64,000 nt of DNA, from positions 62,001 to 126,000 of the forward strand of contig CALDYU010000006.1 of NCBI GenBank assembly GCA_937944485.1, read 5' to 3'. Below the pieces are notes generated by a model. The model did not search any database and was not told the origin of the DNA. It was given only the letters and a program-made list of their open reading frames with translations. How positions within the stretch are numbered: the first letter of the stretch is position 1; every line of letters starts with the position of its first letter. The position numbers and the translations under genes were made by a program. Shown here in pieces: positions 1-9,148 of this stretch. The DNA is from an uncultured Flavobacteriaceae bacterium (GTDB taxonomy: Bacteria; Bacteroidota; Bacteroidia; Flavobacteriales; Flavobacteriaceae).

Positions 1-1
1 A

Positions 2-475
2 ATTGCCAAAGGAAAGCAGTATGCTAATTTTGCTAATAAACCATCCTATAGTGCCATTGAATCAGTATTACTAAAGGCTTTTATAGACATTCCTTATTTA
101 AAAAGTCAAGCGTACCAGAAGAATAAAGAAAATCGCATCTATGAGTTAGGCCAATACCAAACAAAAACTATAAAAAAATTAGACAAGATTTTATTGACTG
201 ATTTTATTAGCAATAAAAAAATTAAGCTGCATGATCTTACGAATTTTCAAGAAATTTTTTATGGTGAGGTTATTTCAGAAAAAAGTAATACCAATCTAAT
301 GTATATGGCTACCTATAACCAGAAAGAGCAGAGCAATATTGGGGAAATTACTTCTGACAATGCTAACAAAAATCAACAACTTCAAGAAAACAAAGCTAAG
401 ATTGCCCTAAATTCAAAAATAACTCCAAAAACAGTTACTAATCTTTTGTTTGCTGCAGAATATTCTGATTTCTAA
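2..475 (+). CDS. 3' part of an unrecognised protein (5' end outside window)
   Basis: The frame is open from base 2 of the window to a TAA stop at 473-475, so the gene starts before the window and at least 157 residues of its C-terminal part are present. A TTG at 194 could be read as a start, but the same frame continues upstream with ordinary flavobacterial codon use, so I treat this as a truncated CDS. The visible part is hydrophilic, rich in Lys, Asn and Gln, with no membrane segment. I do not recognise the family and assign no function. Confidence 0.55.
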   Translation: MAKGKQYANFANKPSYSAIESVLLKAFIDIPYLKSQAYQKNKENRIYELGQYQTKTIKKLDKILLTDFISNKKIKLHDLTNFQEIFYGEVISEKSNTNLMYMATYNQKEQSNIGEITSDNANKNQQLQENKAKIALNSKITPKTVTNLLFAAEYSDF

Positions 476-537
476 TATTTGAAATACCATATGCTCAACC
501 AAAGCGTTAATGGTTGAACCCCATACACCATTACTCA

Positions 538-756
538 ATGCATATGCTTCCATTAATCACAATTGTTCCAGTTCTATTTTATCTTGTAGACGCCTACCAC
601 GAAGGAAGTATTAAAAAAGGAATTTTAAATATAGCAGCCTTTGCAATTTTTGTAATTTCGGGTATACTCATGCTACACTTAATAGGTTGGATATTTGCTT
701 TATGGACTCCAATACTTTTGCTCTTAATGCTTTCCTTAAAACCAAATAAAAACTAA
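538..756 (+). CDS. Small two-segment membrane protein, hypothetical
   Basis: A 72-residue protein from the ATG at 538; a TTG start at 514 in the same frame would add eight residues and is less likely. Two to three hydrophobic stretches fill most of it (a first after MHML, then a pair around residues 30-65 separated by the short polar turn GWIFAL), and it ends in a short basic tail PNKN. It would sit in the inner membrane. No catalytic motif is visible and I do not recognise a family. It is convergent with the next gene, whose stop lies 12 bases beyond. Confidence 0.45.
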   Translation: MHMLPLITIVPVLFYLVDAYHEGSIKKGILNIAAFAIFVISGILMLHLIGWIFALWTPILLLLMLSLKPNKN

Positions 757-768
757 ACCAGCATTGAC

Positions 769-1077
769 TTAGGCTGTACTTTGAATAACATGCTCAACAA
801 TTTCTTGATGCTCATCCGCTAATGAAATAGTCGTCATAGATCGCCCCGCTTGTCTATACCAATACGCAGCATTCCATTGATCACCTTCCTTACGATGTAA
901 ATATGCATGAATCCATTTAGCCATTGCATCTTCCCGACCATCAACAATTTTATGTGCTGCCTGCCAATTTCCAGTAGCATCATACCATAGTGCCTTTAAT
1001 AATTTTGGCCAATTATCTGGGGGGCTTTCATTAGTTGTCATTTTTAAAAAACCGTTATAATTAATTGGAGTTTTCAT
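769..1077 (-). CDS. Conserved hypothetical protein (about 100 aa, Trp/His-rich)
   Basis: A 102-residue soluble protein. The core pattern, GNWQAAH followed by WIHAYLHRKEGD and AAYWYRQAG, is a conserved signature of a small uncharacterised family that I recall from Bacteroidota and Acidobacteria; it has helical-repeat character but no known activity. It lies 9 bases downstream of the M23 peptidase gene on the same strand, so the two may be cotranscribed. Confidence is high that it is a real gene, low for any function. Confidence 0.7.
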   Translation of the reverse strand: MKTPINYNGFLKMTTNESPPDNWPKLLKALWYDATGNWQAAHKIVDGREDAMAKWIHAYLHRKEGDQWNAAYWYRQAGRSMTTISLADEHQEIVEHVIQSTA

Positions 1078-1086
1078 AATAAGCTA

Positions 1087-1668
1087 TTATTTGCGTAACC
1101 AAATATCAGGATTCAAATAAAACATTCGCTTCCAACCTTGAACTGAATTAGCATCATACAAATGAAAATATGGAAAAGGCGTTGTAATTGCATAGTGCAA
1201 ATGCGGTGGTTTACCTTTGGCATTGCCCGTATCTCCAACGGTACCAATCACCTCACTTCTTTTCAAAGGTTTAAAAACAAAAGTTTTGATTTCATCTAAA
1301 TGCGCATAATAGTGAAATCGCCATTTCGGTCCCAATACCATTACAGACTTTCCACCTTTCCCTCCTTCATGCGTATAAATTACAATCCCATGGGTAGCTG
1401 CAAGTACTGGAGTACCCTTATCAGCAAAAATATCGATGCCTTTATGCGTAACAGATGTTCCCCAAGGATATGCCCAAAAAGACTTGTCATTCCAACTTGC
1501 TGTTGTAGCACCTTTTACAGGAATTATCATGTTTTGCGGTAACAAAAACCCTATTCCGAGGAATACTAATGGCACCCAAAACCATTTTCGCATACTGCGA
1601 TTACGCACTAAAAACGCCAATGACATTAATAACGCATACCAAAATCGTCTGGTAGTATTGGTAATCAT
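1087..1668 (-). CDS. M23 family metallopeptidase (LytM-like)
   Basis: A cell-envelope peptidase expected to cut peptidoglycan cross-bridges. An N-terminal hydrophobic anchor (residues about 20-45) is followed by the M23 fold: the zinc-ligand motif HKGID with its Asp, and the second motif HLHY near the C-terminus. The conserved glycine-rich GTPV segment and the YAHL strand also fit the family. I chose the ATG at 1668 instead of the in-frame ATG at 1692, because 1692 lies inside a strong hairpin terminator (1682-1710) that ends the upstream transcript. At about 190 residues it is a short, single-domain member. Confidence 0.85.
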   Translation of the reverse strand: MITNTTRRFWYALLMSLAFLVRNRSMRKWFWVPLVFLGIGFLLPQNMIIPVKGATTASWNDKSFWAYPWGTSVTHKGIDIFADKGTPVLAATHGIVIYTHEGGKGGKSVMVLGPKWRFHYYAHLDEIKTFVFKPLKRSEVIGTVGDTGNAKGKPPHLHYAITTPFPYFHLYDANSVQGWKRMFYLNPDIWLRK

Positions 1669-1681
1669 ACCCTTCGAATAT

Positions 1682-1710
1682 AAAAAAAGCATCCGATAAA
1701 ATCGGATGCT
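1682..1710 (-). terminator. Rho-independent terminator downstream of the ThuA-fusion gene
   Basis: Read on the minus strand: a perfect 10-bp stem AGCATCCGAT / ATCGGATGCT with a TTT loop, followed by a run of seven T. It begins 23 bases after the stop of the 1128-residue gene on the same strand and separates it from the peptidase gene. Confidence 0.85.
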
Positions 1711-1732
1711 CTAAAATGATATCATTTAATTT

Positions 1733-4700
1733 TTAATTAAAAGTAATATTTACCAGAGCTATCTGGGCGGGCTCTTTTCCATCTGCTACCTCATAAGTAA
1801 CGTATAAATTTGTTTTACCTGATACTTTTTCGGTTAGTGGAATTATCGCAACGCCACCCGGTGCAGTCGCTGGAGGAACATTAAATTTTCCCGTACCAAC
1901 TATTTCACCATCGGGTGCACCTGAACGCACTTCGAAGTCATAGGCCACTTTTGGTGCTTCTTGCCATCCAATAGTAACCATAGCAGCATTTATGCCATTA
2001 AGATCTATATCTTCTAATTCAAACCATCCTTTTCTATCCGTTAGCAATAACAAATCCATTCCATTGAAAGCAACAGATTGCATGCCGTTTATATTCATAT
2101 TATCGTTAAATAGTACGGTATTACTTGATAATACTATTGATTTCGATCCAGTTAAAGGGGTTGCTCCTTCGGCGCCATTATCAGTATAACTTGCCCTAAG
2201 CACCATTGATTTTCCCGGTGCAGCCGCTTCCGCAATCACGGTGCCCTTTGGAGGTAGAGAAACCTGCTTGGTATTATCAGCGGCTAAAGACATAATATAG
2301 GTAGCTAAGTGGCGGGTCTCTTCAGATGATATATTCGGATGAGCGGCCATCATAACATCACCCCAAACACCAGAACCACCTTCCTTAATTTTCTTTTGCA
2401 AATACGGAATAGCATTTTTATCATCTTTATATTTTTTAGCGATATCCATATAATTTGGACCTATAGAATTTGTTGTTTCTTTATGACATGATTTACAATC
2501 CATACTCTGGCTAAGTGCTTTCCCCGTTACCGCTGCCGAAACCTGTTGATGCCCCAAAGACATGGCAACTTTATCCATCCCCTCTAAATAATCAACTGAA
2601 ACGAAGACATTTGACTGGTCTATTTCTCCTTCAGCATCTGTTACTGTAACGGCATAATTAACAGGCTGCCCTGGAACAAAGAAAGACGAATTACCATCAG
2701 TGATTTTCACCTCAACTTCAGGCCTAGCGTTTCCAGCAACGACTGAAATCATTTGACTCTTGGCAGCTTCACCTGCATCATCTTTTACTTCAACAGATAC
2801 TTTATAATCTCCTGCTTCAGTGTACGTATAACTGATTGAAGGCTCTGTAGTTTCTTTCGTTTCGCCATTACCCAATTGCCACACATAACCAATGGCATCA
2901 TTCTCACGATCTCTAGCCTCAACACTGGCTTTAATAGTTAAAGGAAGCATACCCGAAGTTTTGTCTACTTGTATGTTATCAATTACTGGAGGGCGATTAC
3001 CACCATTGAATTCTATATAACTCAAGCCTGAATCCTCATTTGCGGTAAACCATGAAGTACCATATTCTAATAAGTACATGCGACCATCTGGCCCCATCTC
3101 CATATCAATCAAATTATTTATAGCAATATCTGAAGCAAAAGGTTCTGTTTTATTAATACTACCATCTTCAAAAAGATGTACAGCCATCATCCATCCACGC
3201 ATCCATTCATAGATGATAACTTTACCATCATAGTAAGCAGGCAATCCGCCCCCATTTTCATATTCATCTGCGTAATAGGTAGGACCCGCCATCGCGTTTC
3301 TGCCCCCTGTTCCCGCCTGCGGAAAATCAGTAGTTTCAGCATAAGGATAGAACATATAAGCGGGCTGCGCTGGTGGTAATACCGTTAAGCCTGTATTATT
3401 TTTTGAATTATTTATCGGTTTTTCAGGATCAAAAGGAGCACCACTTTCACCTGTTTCATAATTATATGCCCGATATGCTTTATTATCTCCAATAAATAAA
3501 GGCCATCCATAATTACCAGCTTCACGCGCTTGATTCATTTCATCATAACCTCGTGGACCACGAGCAGGATCATCATTTTGAGCATCAGGGCCAACATCAC
3601 CCCAATAGACATAACCACGTTTTGAATCAACTGAAATACGATAGGGATTACGGTGACCCATTGTATAAATTTCAGGACGCGTTTTCGCTGTGCCTTCTGC
3701 AAATAAATTCCCCTTAGGAATACTATAACTACCATCTTCGTTCACACGAATACGCAAAATTTTACCGCGCAAATCATTGGTATTACCCGATGAACGTCGC
3801 GCATCGTACTGTCGTTTTCCAGGAATGTCATTTAATGGAGCATAGCCATCATTAACATACTTCGCTCCTTTTTCATTGAAAGGGGTTGCGTTATCTCCAG
3901 TAGACAAATAAAGTAATCCGTCACCGCCAAATGCAATTGAACCACCTGTATGACAACAAATTTCTCGTTGCGAGTACACATCGATAATTTGTTGTTCAGA
4001 AGCCATATCAAAATTACCATCAACATATTTGAATCGAGATAAACGATTCACTTCTTTATCTCCAGTTGGTGCATAAAAAACATAAATCCAATGATTAGTT
4101 GCATAATTAGGGTCTTTTTGGAGCCCCATTAGACCTTCTTCAGCATTAACCCCTGGGGTACGTAATGTTTTGTCATAAACATCAAACTTAGCAACTTCAG
4201 TCACTTCTTTAGTGCTTGCATTATAGCGTAAAATTTCACCATGACGTTGCCCGATCAAAACATCATTATTCGGCAGTACGGTCATTTCCGTAGGCTCGTA
4301 AAATTTTCCTTCTGAAAGCATCACTTTCGAAAAGCGATCTGTTGCTGGTGGAATTTGCGAGGTTGCTTTGTTATAATCTAATTTTAAATTATCGCCAATT
4401 GCATATTGAATGCCGCCTAAAATATGTTTCAAAAAAGCTTCTTCTTGGTAGCTTTCATTGGTATGCCCACCACCCGTATAAAAAGCTCTACCACCATCAA
4501 AATCATGGTACCAAGCAATGGGGTGAAAATCCCCATTTTCACCACCTTCATAGGTAGCTTCATCTACGGTCATCAAAACATGTACCTCAGGGTTTATGTT
4601 TTTATAATTATATAATTCATCAGACCGATGCCAAATAGAATCAGTAAAATGTTTAGTTGCCAAAAAATTGGGATCCTTAATAATAAAATCGGCTTCGGGT

Positions 4701-5119
4701 GTTCCTGCCGGATGACTTAAAAACTGTGCTCCAACAAGTTTCGTATACCATCCCCAATCATACTCCGTATCGGCCGCAGCATGAATTCCAACATATCCCC
4801 CACCAGCTTGAATATAACGCTCAAATGCGGCTTCTTGATGGTGATCTAATACATTCATTGTAGTACTCAAGAAAATAATACTAGCATATTGTTTCAGATT
4901 ATCTTCATTGAACAATGCACTGTTTTTCGTAGTATCAACTTCAAATCCGTTTTCTTCTCCCAATTTTTGAATTGCTTTTATTCCCTCGGGAATAGATGCA
5001 TGTTCGAAGCCCATTGTTTTTGAAAATACCAATACCTTTGGTTTTCCTTCTCTTTTGTCACTACAGCTACCTAGCAGCAAGCCAAAGACGACTAGTATTA
5101 CAAATACAATTTTCTTCAT
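1733..5119 (-). CDS. ThuA / PQQ-type sugar dehydrogenase / PKD / cytochrome c / CBM6-like fusion lipoprotein
   Basis: A 1128-residue secreted protein with a lipoprotein signal (GSC lipobox, Cys 19). Domains in order: ThuA-like glutamine-amidotransferase fold (about 28-240), glucose/sorbosone dehydrogenase beta-propeller (about 260-670, with the RHGEILRY and GHRNPYRI segments), PKD domain (about 700-795), class I cytochrome c with haem motif CKSCH at 875-879 and a downstream Met (GDVMM) as likely sixth ligand, and a C-terminal CBM6-like beta-sandwich (about 965-1128). The arrangement suggests a surface or periplasmic enzyme that oxidises a carbohydrate and passes electrons to its own haem. Such fusions are known in Bacteroidota; substrate unknown. 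Transcribed alone, with its own terminator. Confidence 0.88.
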   Translation of the reverse strand: MKKIVFVILVVFGLLLGSCSDKREGKPKVLVFSKTMGFEHASIPEGIKAIQKLGEENGFEVDTTKNSALFNEDNLKQYASIIFLSTTMNVLDHHQEAAFERYIQAGGGYVGIHAAADTEYDWGWYTKLVGAQFLSHPAGTPEADFIIKDPNFLATKHFTDSIWHRSDELYNYKNINPEVHVLMTVDEATYEGGENGDFHPIAWYHDFDGGRAFYTGGGHTNESYQEEAFLKHILGGIQYAIGDNLKLDYNKATSQIPPATDRFSKVMLSEGKFYEPTEMTVLPNNDVLIGQRHGEILRYNASTKEVTEVAKFDVYDKTLRTPGVNAEEGLMGLQKDPNYATNHWIYVFYAPTGDKEVNRLSRFKYVDGNFDMASEQQIIDVYSQREICCHTGGSIAFGGDGLLYLSTGDNATPFNEKGAKYVNDGYAPLNDIPGKRQYDARRSSGNTNDLRGKILRIRVNEDGSYSIPKGNLFAEGTAKTRPEIYTMGHRNPYRISVDSKRGYVYWGDVGPDAQNDDPARGPRGYDEMNQAREAGNYGWPLFIGDNKAYRAYNYETGESGAPFDPEKPINNSKNNTGLTVLPPAQPAYMFYPYAETTDFPQAGTGGRNAMAGPTYYADEYENGGGLPAYYDGKVIIYEWMRGWMMAVHLFEDGSINKTEPFASDIAINNLIDMEMGPDGRMYLLEYGTSWFTANEDSGLSYIEFNGGNRPPVIDNIQVDKTSGMLPLTIKASVEARDRENDAIGYVWQLGNGETKETTEPSISYTYTEAGDYKVSVEVKDDAGEAAKSQMISVVAGNARPEVEVKITDGNSSFFVPGQPVNYAVTVTDAEGEIDQSNVFVSVDYLEGMDKVAMSLGHQQVSAAVTGKALSQSMDCKSCHKETTNSIGPNYMDIAKKYKDDKNAIPYLQKKIKEGGSGVWGDVMMAAHPNISSEETRHLATYIMSLAADNTKQVSLPPKGTVIAEAAAPGKSMVLRASYTDNGAEGATPLTGSKSIVLSSNTVLFNDNMNINGMQSVAFNGMDLLLLTDRKGWFELEDIDLNGINAAMVTIGWQEAPKVAYDFEVRSGAPDGEIVGTGKFNVPPATAPGGVAIIPLTEKVSGKTNLYVTYEVADGKEPAQIALVNITFN

Positions 5120-5215
5120 AATCAGATTTTTTATTATTTAAGCCTTTAAAAATAGCAAATGAATCTCATTAATACATCAGTAATTTTATGCTATTTTTAG
5201 AACATATAGCGAGGA

Positions 5216-5821
5216 ATGAAAGAAATTAAAGCACTTTATTTTAAAAACGACTCCGAATGGCGTTCGTGGTTACTTAAAAATCATTCGCAGACTGAGGGTA
5301 TTTATTTGATTTTTTATGCGGTGTCTCATAAAAATGAAAGTATGCGCTGGGAAGAAGCTGTTCGTGTTGCCTTATGTTTTGGATGGATTGACAGTACTGT
5401 AAAAAATATTGGCCCCGGAAAACGTAGGCAATACTTCTGTCCACGAAAACCCAAAAGTGTTTGGAGCAAGGTTAACAAAGATCATATTAAAGACCTCAAG
5501 AAAAATGGATTGATGCATCAAAGCGGATTAAATGCTATTAAAACTGCGAAACAAAATGGTTCTTGGACCTCTTTAGATGATGTCGAAAAAGGTATTATTC
5601 CTGACGAATTGCAATGTGCTTTTGACCAAAACAAGGAAGCATTTATTAATTTCAATAATTTTACGAGGGGACAAAGAAAAAGCTATTTATACTATCTTAA
5701 TCAGGCTAAAAGAAAAGAAACACGTCACAAAAGAATTGCAGAAATTGTTTCTCTAAGCGCTCAAAATATTAAATCTAGAGCAAATGGTTGGGGCGGGGTT
5801 AAAACAACAACGAATAATTAA
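5216..5821 (+). CDS. YdeI/OmpD-associated family protein
   Basis: A 201-residue soluble protein matching the YdeI family: the N-terminal signature around WRSWLLKNH, the EEAVRVALCFGWIDS segment, and the RRQYFCPRKPKSVWSK block are characteristic. The biochemical role of the family is not settled (stress or bacteriocin tolerance has been suggested). The stop is followed 6 bases later by the next gene on the same strand, so the two probably form a transcript. Confidence 0.85.
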   Translation: MKEIKALYFKNDSEWRSWLLKNHSQTEGIYLIFYAVSHKNESMRWEEAVRVALCFGWIDSTVKNIGPGKRRQYFCPRKPKSVWSKVNKDHIKDLKKNGLMHQSGLNAIKTAKQNGSWTSLDDVEKGIIPDELQCAFDQNKEAFINFNNFTRGQRKSYLYYLNQAKRKETRHKRIAEIVSLSAQNIKSRANGWGGVKTTTNN

Positions 5822-5827
5822 CTTATT

Positions 5828-6370
5828 ATGGACAAGGCACTACAGACAATGATCACTAACATGCCCGAAAAAACGGGTAAATCATTAGAAGAATGGAAAG
5901 CTATTCTAAAAGAAAAAGGTTTTGCAAGGCATGGTGAAGCTATGAAATTTTTAAAGGGTGAATATGGTGTAACCCACGGGTTTGCAAATACCATAATTCA
6001 CTTATCAAAAGAAGATAAAGTTTCTGAAAGTGATTTGGTTAGCAATCAGTATAAAGGAAAAGAAAACCTTATGCCTATTTACGAAGCCTTGTTGAGCACA
6101 GTAAAAGCTTTTGGTAGCGATGTTGTCGTAACGCCAAAAAAAACAACGGTAAGTATCATTCGTAAGAAACAATTTGCACTGATAAAACCAGCTACAAAAT
6201 CTCGTATAGATTTGGGGCTAAAATTAAAAGGTTACGCGGAGACCACTAGACTTGGTAATTCAGGGCCATTTGGAAGCATGTGTACACATCGCGTTCAAAT
6301 TACTGCGGCAACGGAAATTGACGATGAGCTTCGACAATGGCTTCATAATGCCTATGAAACGGCCATTTGA
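5828..6370 (+). CDS. DUF4287 / DUF5655 domain protein
   Basis: 180 residues. The N-terminal half (about 1-65) fits DUF4287: the TGKSLEEWKAIL helix and the HGFANTI segment. The C-terminal half (about 75-178) fits DUF5655, a family predicted to have a DNA-transport-like fold, with the FALIKPATKSRIDLGLKL strand-turn-helix. Function unknown. It follows the YdeI-like gene by 6 bases and converges with the MFS gene, whose stop codon is 3 bases away. Confidence 0.85.
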   Translation: MDKALQTMITNMPEKTGKSLEEWKAILKEKGFARHGEAMKFLKGEYGVTHGFANTIIHLSKEDKVSESDLVSNQYKGKENLMPIYEALLSTVKAFGSDVVVTPKKTTVSIIRKKQFALIKPATKSRIDLGLKLKGYAETTRLGNSGPFGSMCTHRVQITAATEIDDELRQWLHNAYETAI

Positions 6371-6373
6371 CTC

Positions 6374-7633
6374 TTAAGCATTCTGCTTCCCATAAAGGCG
6401 GTGATACTGAATAGCTGCAATGGCTCCTACTAAAGCAAATGCCGAAAGCATCCAAAAGACGTACTGAAAACCTAATTCTTCTTCTTTGGGCATATCTAAT
6501 AAATAGCCATAAGCAGGCCCCGCAAAAATATCAGGAGTATAACCAATCACCGAAATCATTCCTACTGCGGTACCTGTAAGCACAAGGGGTATTTTTCCTT
6601 CCTGCATAACACCAAAGTAAAGAGCACGGGCCGCATATACCCCTACGGCGACCACAACTACCGATAAAAAATAAAGAGCGGTAGTAGTTGGCTCGATAAT
6701 TCCTGTAGCAAATAGCACCCCTCCTATTATTGTAGCGATAAAGCTAAATACAAGCCATAAGGTAATTTGGAAGCGATCGACAATCAGGCCAACAAATACC
6801 CCAGTAGCAGGCCGTAAAAATTGTATAAAGGTGCCCACCTTAGCAGATTTTACTTGGTCATAAAGCATGACTTCGTTAGCATATTGCGATAATATATCGG
6901 TTATTTTATAACCTACATAAGCGCAAAGAATAACAATCATCAACAACCAAACAGCAGGAAGTTTTAACACAGTGCCTATTTGTTTTATTGATATTCTATC
7001 GAGTAAAATTTCTTTTTCATCAACACCCGACTTCATAAAAAACCAGGTCAATATGCCAATGATTGTAATAATTACTAAAGAACAATAAATTACATATTTG
7101 AAGCTCTCTTGCCGATCAGCGAGCGTTGCATTCTCAATACTATCGCCAAGAAATAATGAAAAAATAAATACCCCTAACAGTCCGAATAGAGCACCTGTTA
7201 AACCTCGGCCACCGTCTAACAGTCCGAATGCTTTTCCTTGAGAATCAGTTCCTCCCCATACCCTTGCTGCTTTAATCATCGGAGCCCAAAAAAGAAAAAT
7301 AGTGGTAAATCCCCAATAAGCATATAACCATTGAAGGACCTTTTTACTTGGAAAAGTGGCGAAAACGAATCCTCCCAAAGCAGTCATCCACAAAGCGATA
7401 GCCATCAATTTTCGAGGTGCATACTTATCAGCTATTGGTCCTCCTAATAAATAAGAAAATACCGCCACCACTCCATAAGACGAGGTAGCTAAGCCCCATT
7501 CAAAATTTTCAATTTGCAAAACGTCTAATACCGTTGATCTAAAAACTCTTGGTAATACGAACGGAAGTATAAAAACGGCTTCACCAGCTAATATCAAAAG
7601 TGCTAAATAATACCACGGTGCTTTTTGTTTCAT
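6374..7633 (-). CDS. MFS transporter
   Basis: A 419-residue inner-membrane protein with about twelve predicted hydrophobic segments in two halves. The loop between segments 2 and 3 carries the MFS-type signature GGPIADKYAPRK, and a similar GLIVDRF motif occurs in the second half. The sequence resembles OPA/ACS-type symporters in its general build but I cannot name the substrate. It is convergent with the gene on its right-hand transcript end and divergent from the phosphatidyltransferase gene. Confidence 0.85.
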   Translation of the reverse strand: MKQKAPWYYLALLILAGEAVFILPFVLPRVFRSTVLDVLQIENFEWGLATSSYGVVAVFSYLLGGPIADKYAPRKLMAIALWMTALGGFVFATFPSKKVLQWLYAYWGFTTIFLFWAPMIKAARVWGGTDSQGKAFGLLDGGRGLTGALFGLLGVFIFSLFLGDSIENATLADRQESFKYVIYCSLVIITIIGILTWFFMKSGVDEKEILLDRISIKQIGTVLKLPAVWLLMIVILCAYVGYKITDILSQYANEVMLYDQVKSAKVGTFIQFLRPATGVFVGLIVDRFQITLWLVFSFIATIIGGVLFATGIIEPTTTALYFLSVVVVAVGVYAARALYFGVMQEGKIPLVLTGTAVGMISVIGYTPDIFAGPAYGYLLDMPKEEELGFQYVFWMLSAFALVGAIAAIQYHRLYGKQNA

Positions 7634-7657
7634 CTCCGCGAAAGGTACTAAGAACCA

Positions 7658-7688
7658 TTTACAAAAAACAAATTTAACCTTACCTTTG
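7658..7688 (+). promoter_or_regulatory. Bacteroidota-type promoter for the CDP-alcohol phosphatidyltransferase gene
   Basis: The box TACCTTTG (7681-7688) matches the Bacteroidota -7 consensus TAnnTTTG. A TTTA at 7658-7661, 19 bases upstream, fits the -33 TTTG element. The ATG at 7759 lies about 70 bases downstream. Assigned by pattern only. Confidence 0.45.
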
Positions 7689-7758
7689 TTTTGAGTTCTG
7701 TGGAGTGTACCCAGCCAGCGTGTTACCGTTATCGGTTTTCTTCAAGAACCAATTTGCT

Positions 7759-8526
7759 ATGTCAAAATTACCCAAGAAAAATCAATTCTTGGATGTTTCA
7801 GATTACGGAAGACCCGTTGCTAAAGTTATTGCGCAATCGCTCAAAAACACTTTGTTTACGCCTATTCATGTAACCATTGCTTTCATCTTTTCAGGGCTAA
7901 TTGCAATTACAAGCATGTTGCATCATTTTTATTGGGCAGCAGCATTTTTTTTAATTCTAAAGTCTATTTTAGATGCGGCCGATGGCGAATTGGCAAGAAT
8001 TAAAAACACACCCTCTTATACGGGTCGTTATTTAGATTCTGTTGCCGATATTATATTAAACCTGTTTATTTTTTTAGGCATTTGGCATATTACTAATGGC
8101 TCTTTACTTTTTACCATTATTGCTTTTTGCGGACTGCAATTGCAGGGTACTTTATATAATTACTACTATGTTATATTACGAAACAAATATCATGGTGATA
8201 CCACAAGTCGTATTTTCGAAACGGAAACTCCTCAAGCATTAAATGGCGAAAAACAAAGGCATGTCAATCTACTTTTTTCTATCTACAAGATTTGCTACGG
8301 ACTTTTCGATAAGATCATTTACCAACTAGACCCTAAAGCCGTAGAAGTAAAAAAGCTACCAAATTGGTTTATGACCGCTGTTTCCTCATTCGGCCTAGGT
8401 TTTCAATTATTGCTTATAAGCGTTATGCTTGTTCTTAATTTAGAACCTTATATTATTCCATTTTTTATAGGTTACTCCTTTTTTATCTTTGTTTTTATTG
8501 TAATTCGCAGAATGCTAATTCCCTAA
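7759..8526 (+). CDS. CDP-alcohol phosphatidyltransferase family protein
   Basis: A membrane enzyme that would transfer a phosphatidyl or related group from a CDP-linked donor to an alcohol during phospholipid synthesis. The family signature D-x2-D-G-x2-A-R-x8-9-G-x3-D-x3-D is visible as DAADGELAR followed by GRYLDSVAD at about residues 72-97. About six hydrophobic segments surround it. I start at the ATG at 7759; a GTG at 7705 in frame would add 18 residues with no family likeness. The next gene starts 13 bases after the stop. The acceptor alcohol cannot be told from sequence. Confidence 0.85.
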   Translation: MSKLPKKNQFLDVSDYGRPVAKVIAQSLKNTLFTPIHVTIAFIFSGLIAITSMLHHFYWAAAFFLILKSILDAADGELARIKNTPSYTGRYLDSVADIILNLFIFLGIWHITNGSLLFTIIAFCGLQLQGTLYNYYYVILRNKYHGDTTSRIFETETPQALNGEKQRHVNLLFSIYKICYGLFDKIIYQLDPKAVEVKKLPNWFMTAVSSFGLGFQLLLISVMLVLNLEPYIIPFFIGYSFFIFVFIVIRRMLIP

Positions 8527-8539
8527 TTTCAGAAGATTA

Positions 8540-9148
8540 ATGCCGAACTCGCAAGAACAAGATTACTGGACAACCCGTTACAAGGAAGATCGCATTGGAT
8601 GGGATGTTGGCCACCCCACTACGCCATTAAAAACATATATCGACCAACTTGCAGACAAATCAATGACCATATTGATTCCTGGGGCTGGCAATGCCTACGA
8701 GGCAGAATATTTGATACAACGGGGTTTTAAAAATGTTTTTGTAATGGATATATCAGCATTTCCTTTAAAACAATTTCGAAAAAGAAATCCTGATTTTCCA
8801 AAAAGTCAATTACTACTAGAAGATTTCTTTGAGCATGAAGGGCAGTACGATCTTATTTTAGAACAAACCTTTTTTTGTTCTTTTATTCCAACGGACGTGA
8901 ATAGAAATGCCTATGCAAAACATATGGCAGCACTTTTAAAACCAACAGGCAAATTAGTTGGAGTATGGTTTGATATTCCTTTAACAGGAAATATGGAAAA
9001 ACGCCCTTTTGGCGGTGATAAAAAACTGTATTTAAAATATTTAAGTCCCTTTTTAGAAACAATCACTTTTGAAAGATGTTACAATTCAATTCCGCCAAGA
9101 ATGGGGACTGAGTTATTCGGAATTTTTACCAAAAGAAAGTCTTTCTAA
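8540..9148 (+). CDS. TPMT-like SAM-dependent methyltransferase
   Basis: 202 residues of the thiopurine S-methyltransferase family. N-terminal signature WTTRYKEDRIGWDVG with the PTTPLKTY extension, then the SAM-binding motif I ILIPGAGNAYEA (about 45-56), the acidic loop of motif II (VMDIS), and the LEDFF and EQTFFCS segments. In plants and bacteria related enzymes methylate halides, thiols or thiocyanate; the acceptor here is unknown. It probably shares the promoter of the upstream lipid gene. Confidence 0.85.
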   Translation: MPNSQEQDYWTTRYKEDRIGWDVGHPTTPLKTYIDQLADKSMTILIPGAGNAYEAEYLIQRGFKNVFVMDISAFPLKQFRKRNPDFPKSQLLLEDFFEHEGQYDLILEQTFFCSFIPTDVNRNAYAKHMAALLKPTGKLVGVWFDIPLTGNMEKRPFGGDKKLYLKYLSPFLETITFERCYNSIPPRMGTELFGIFTKRKSF

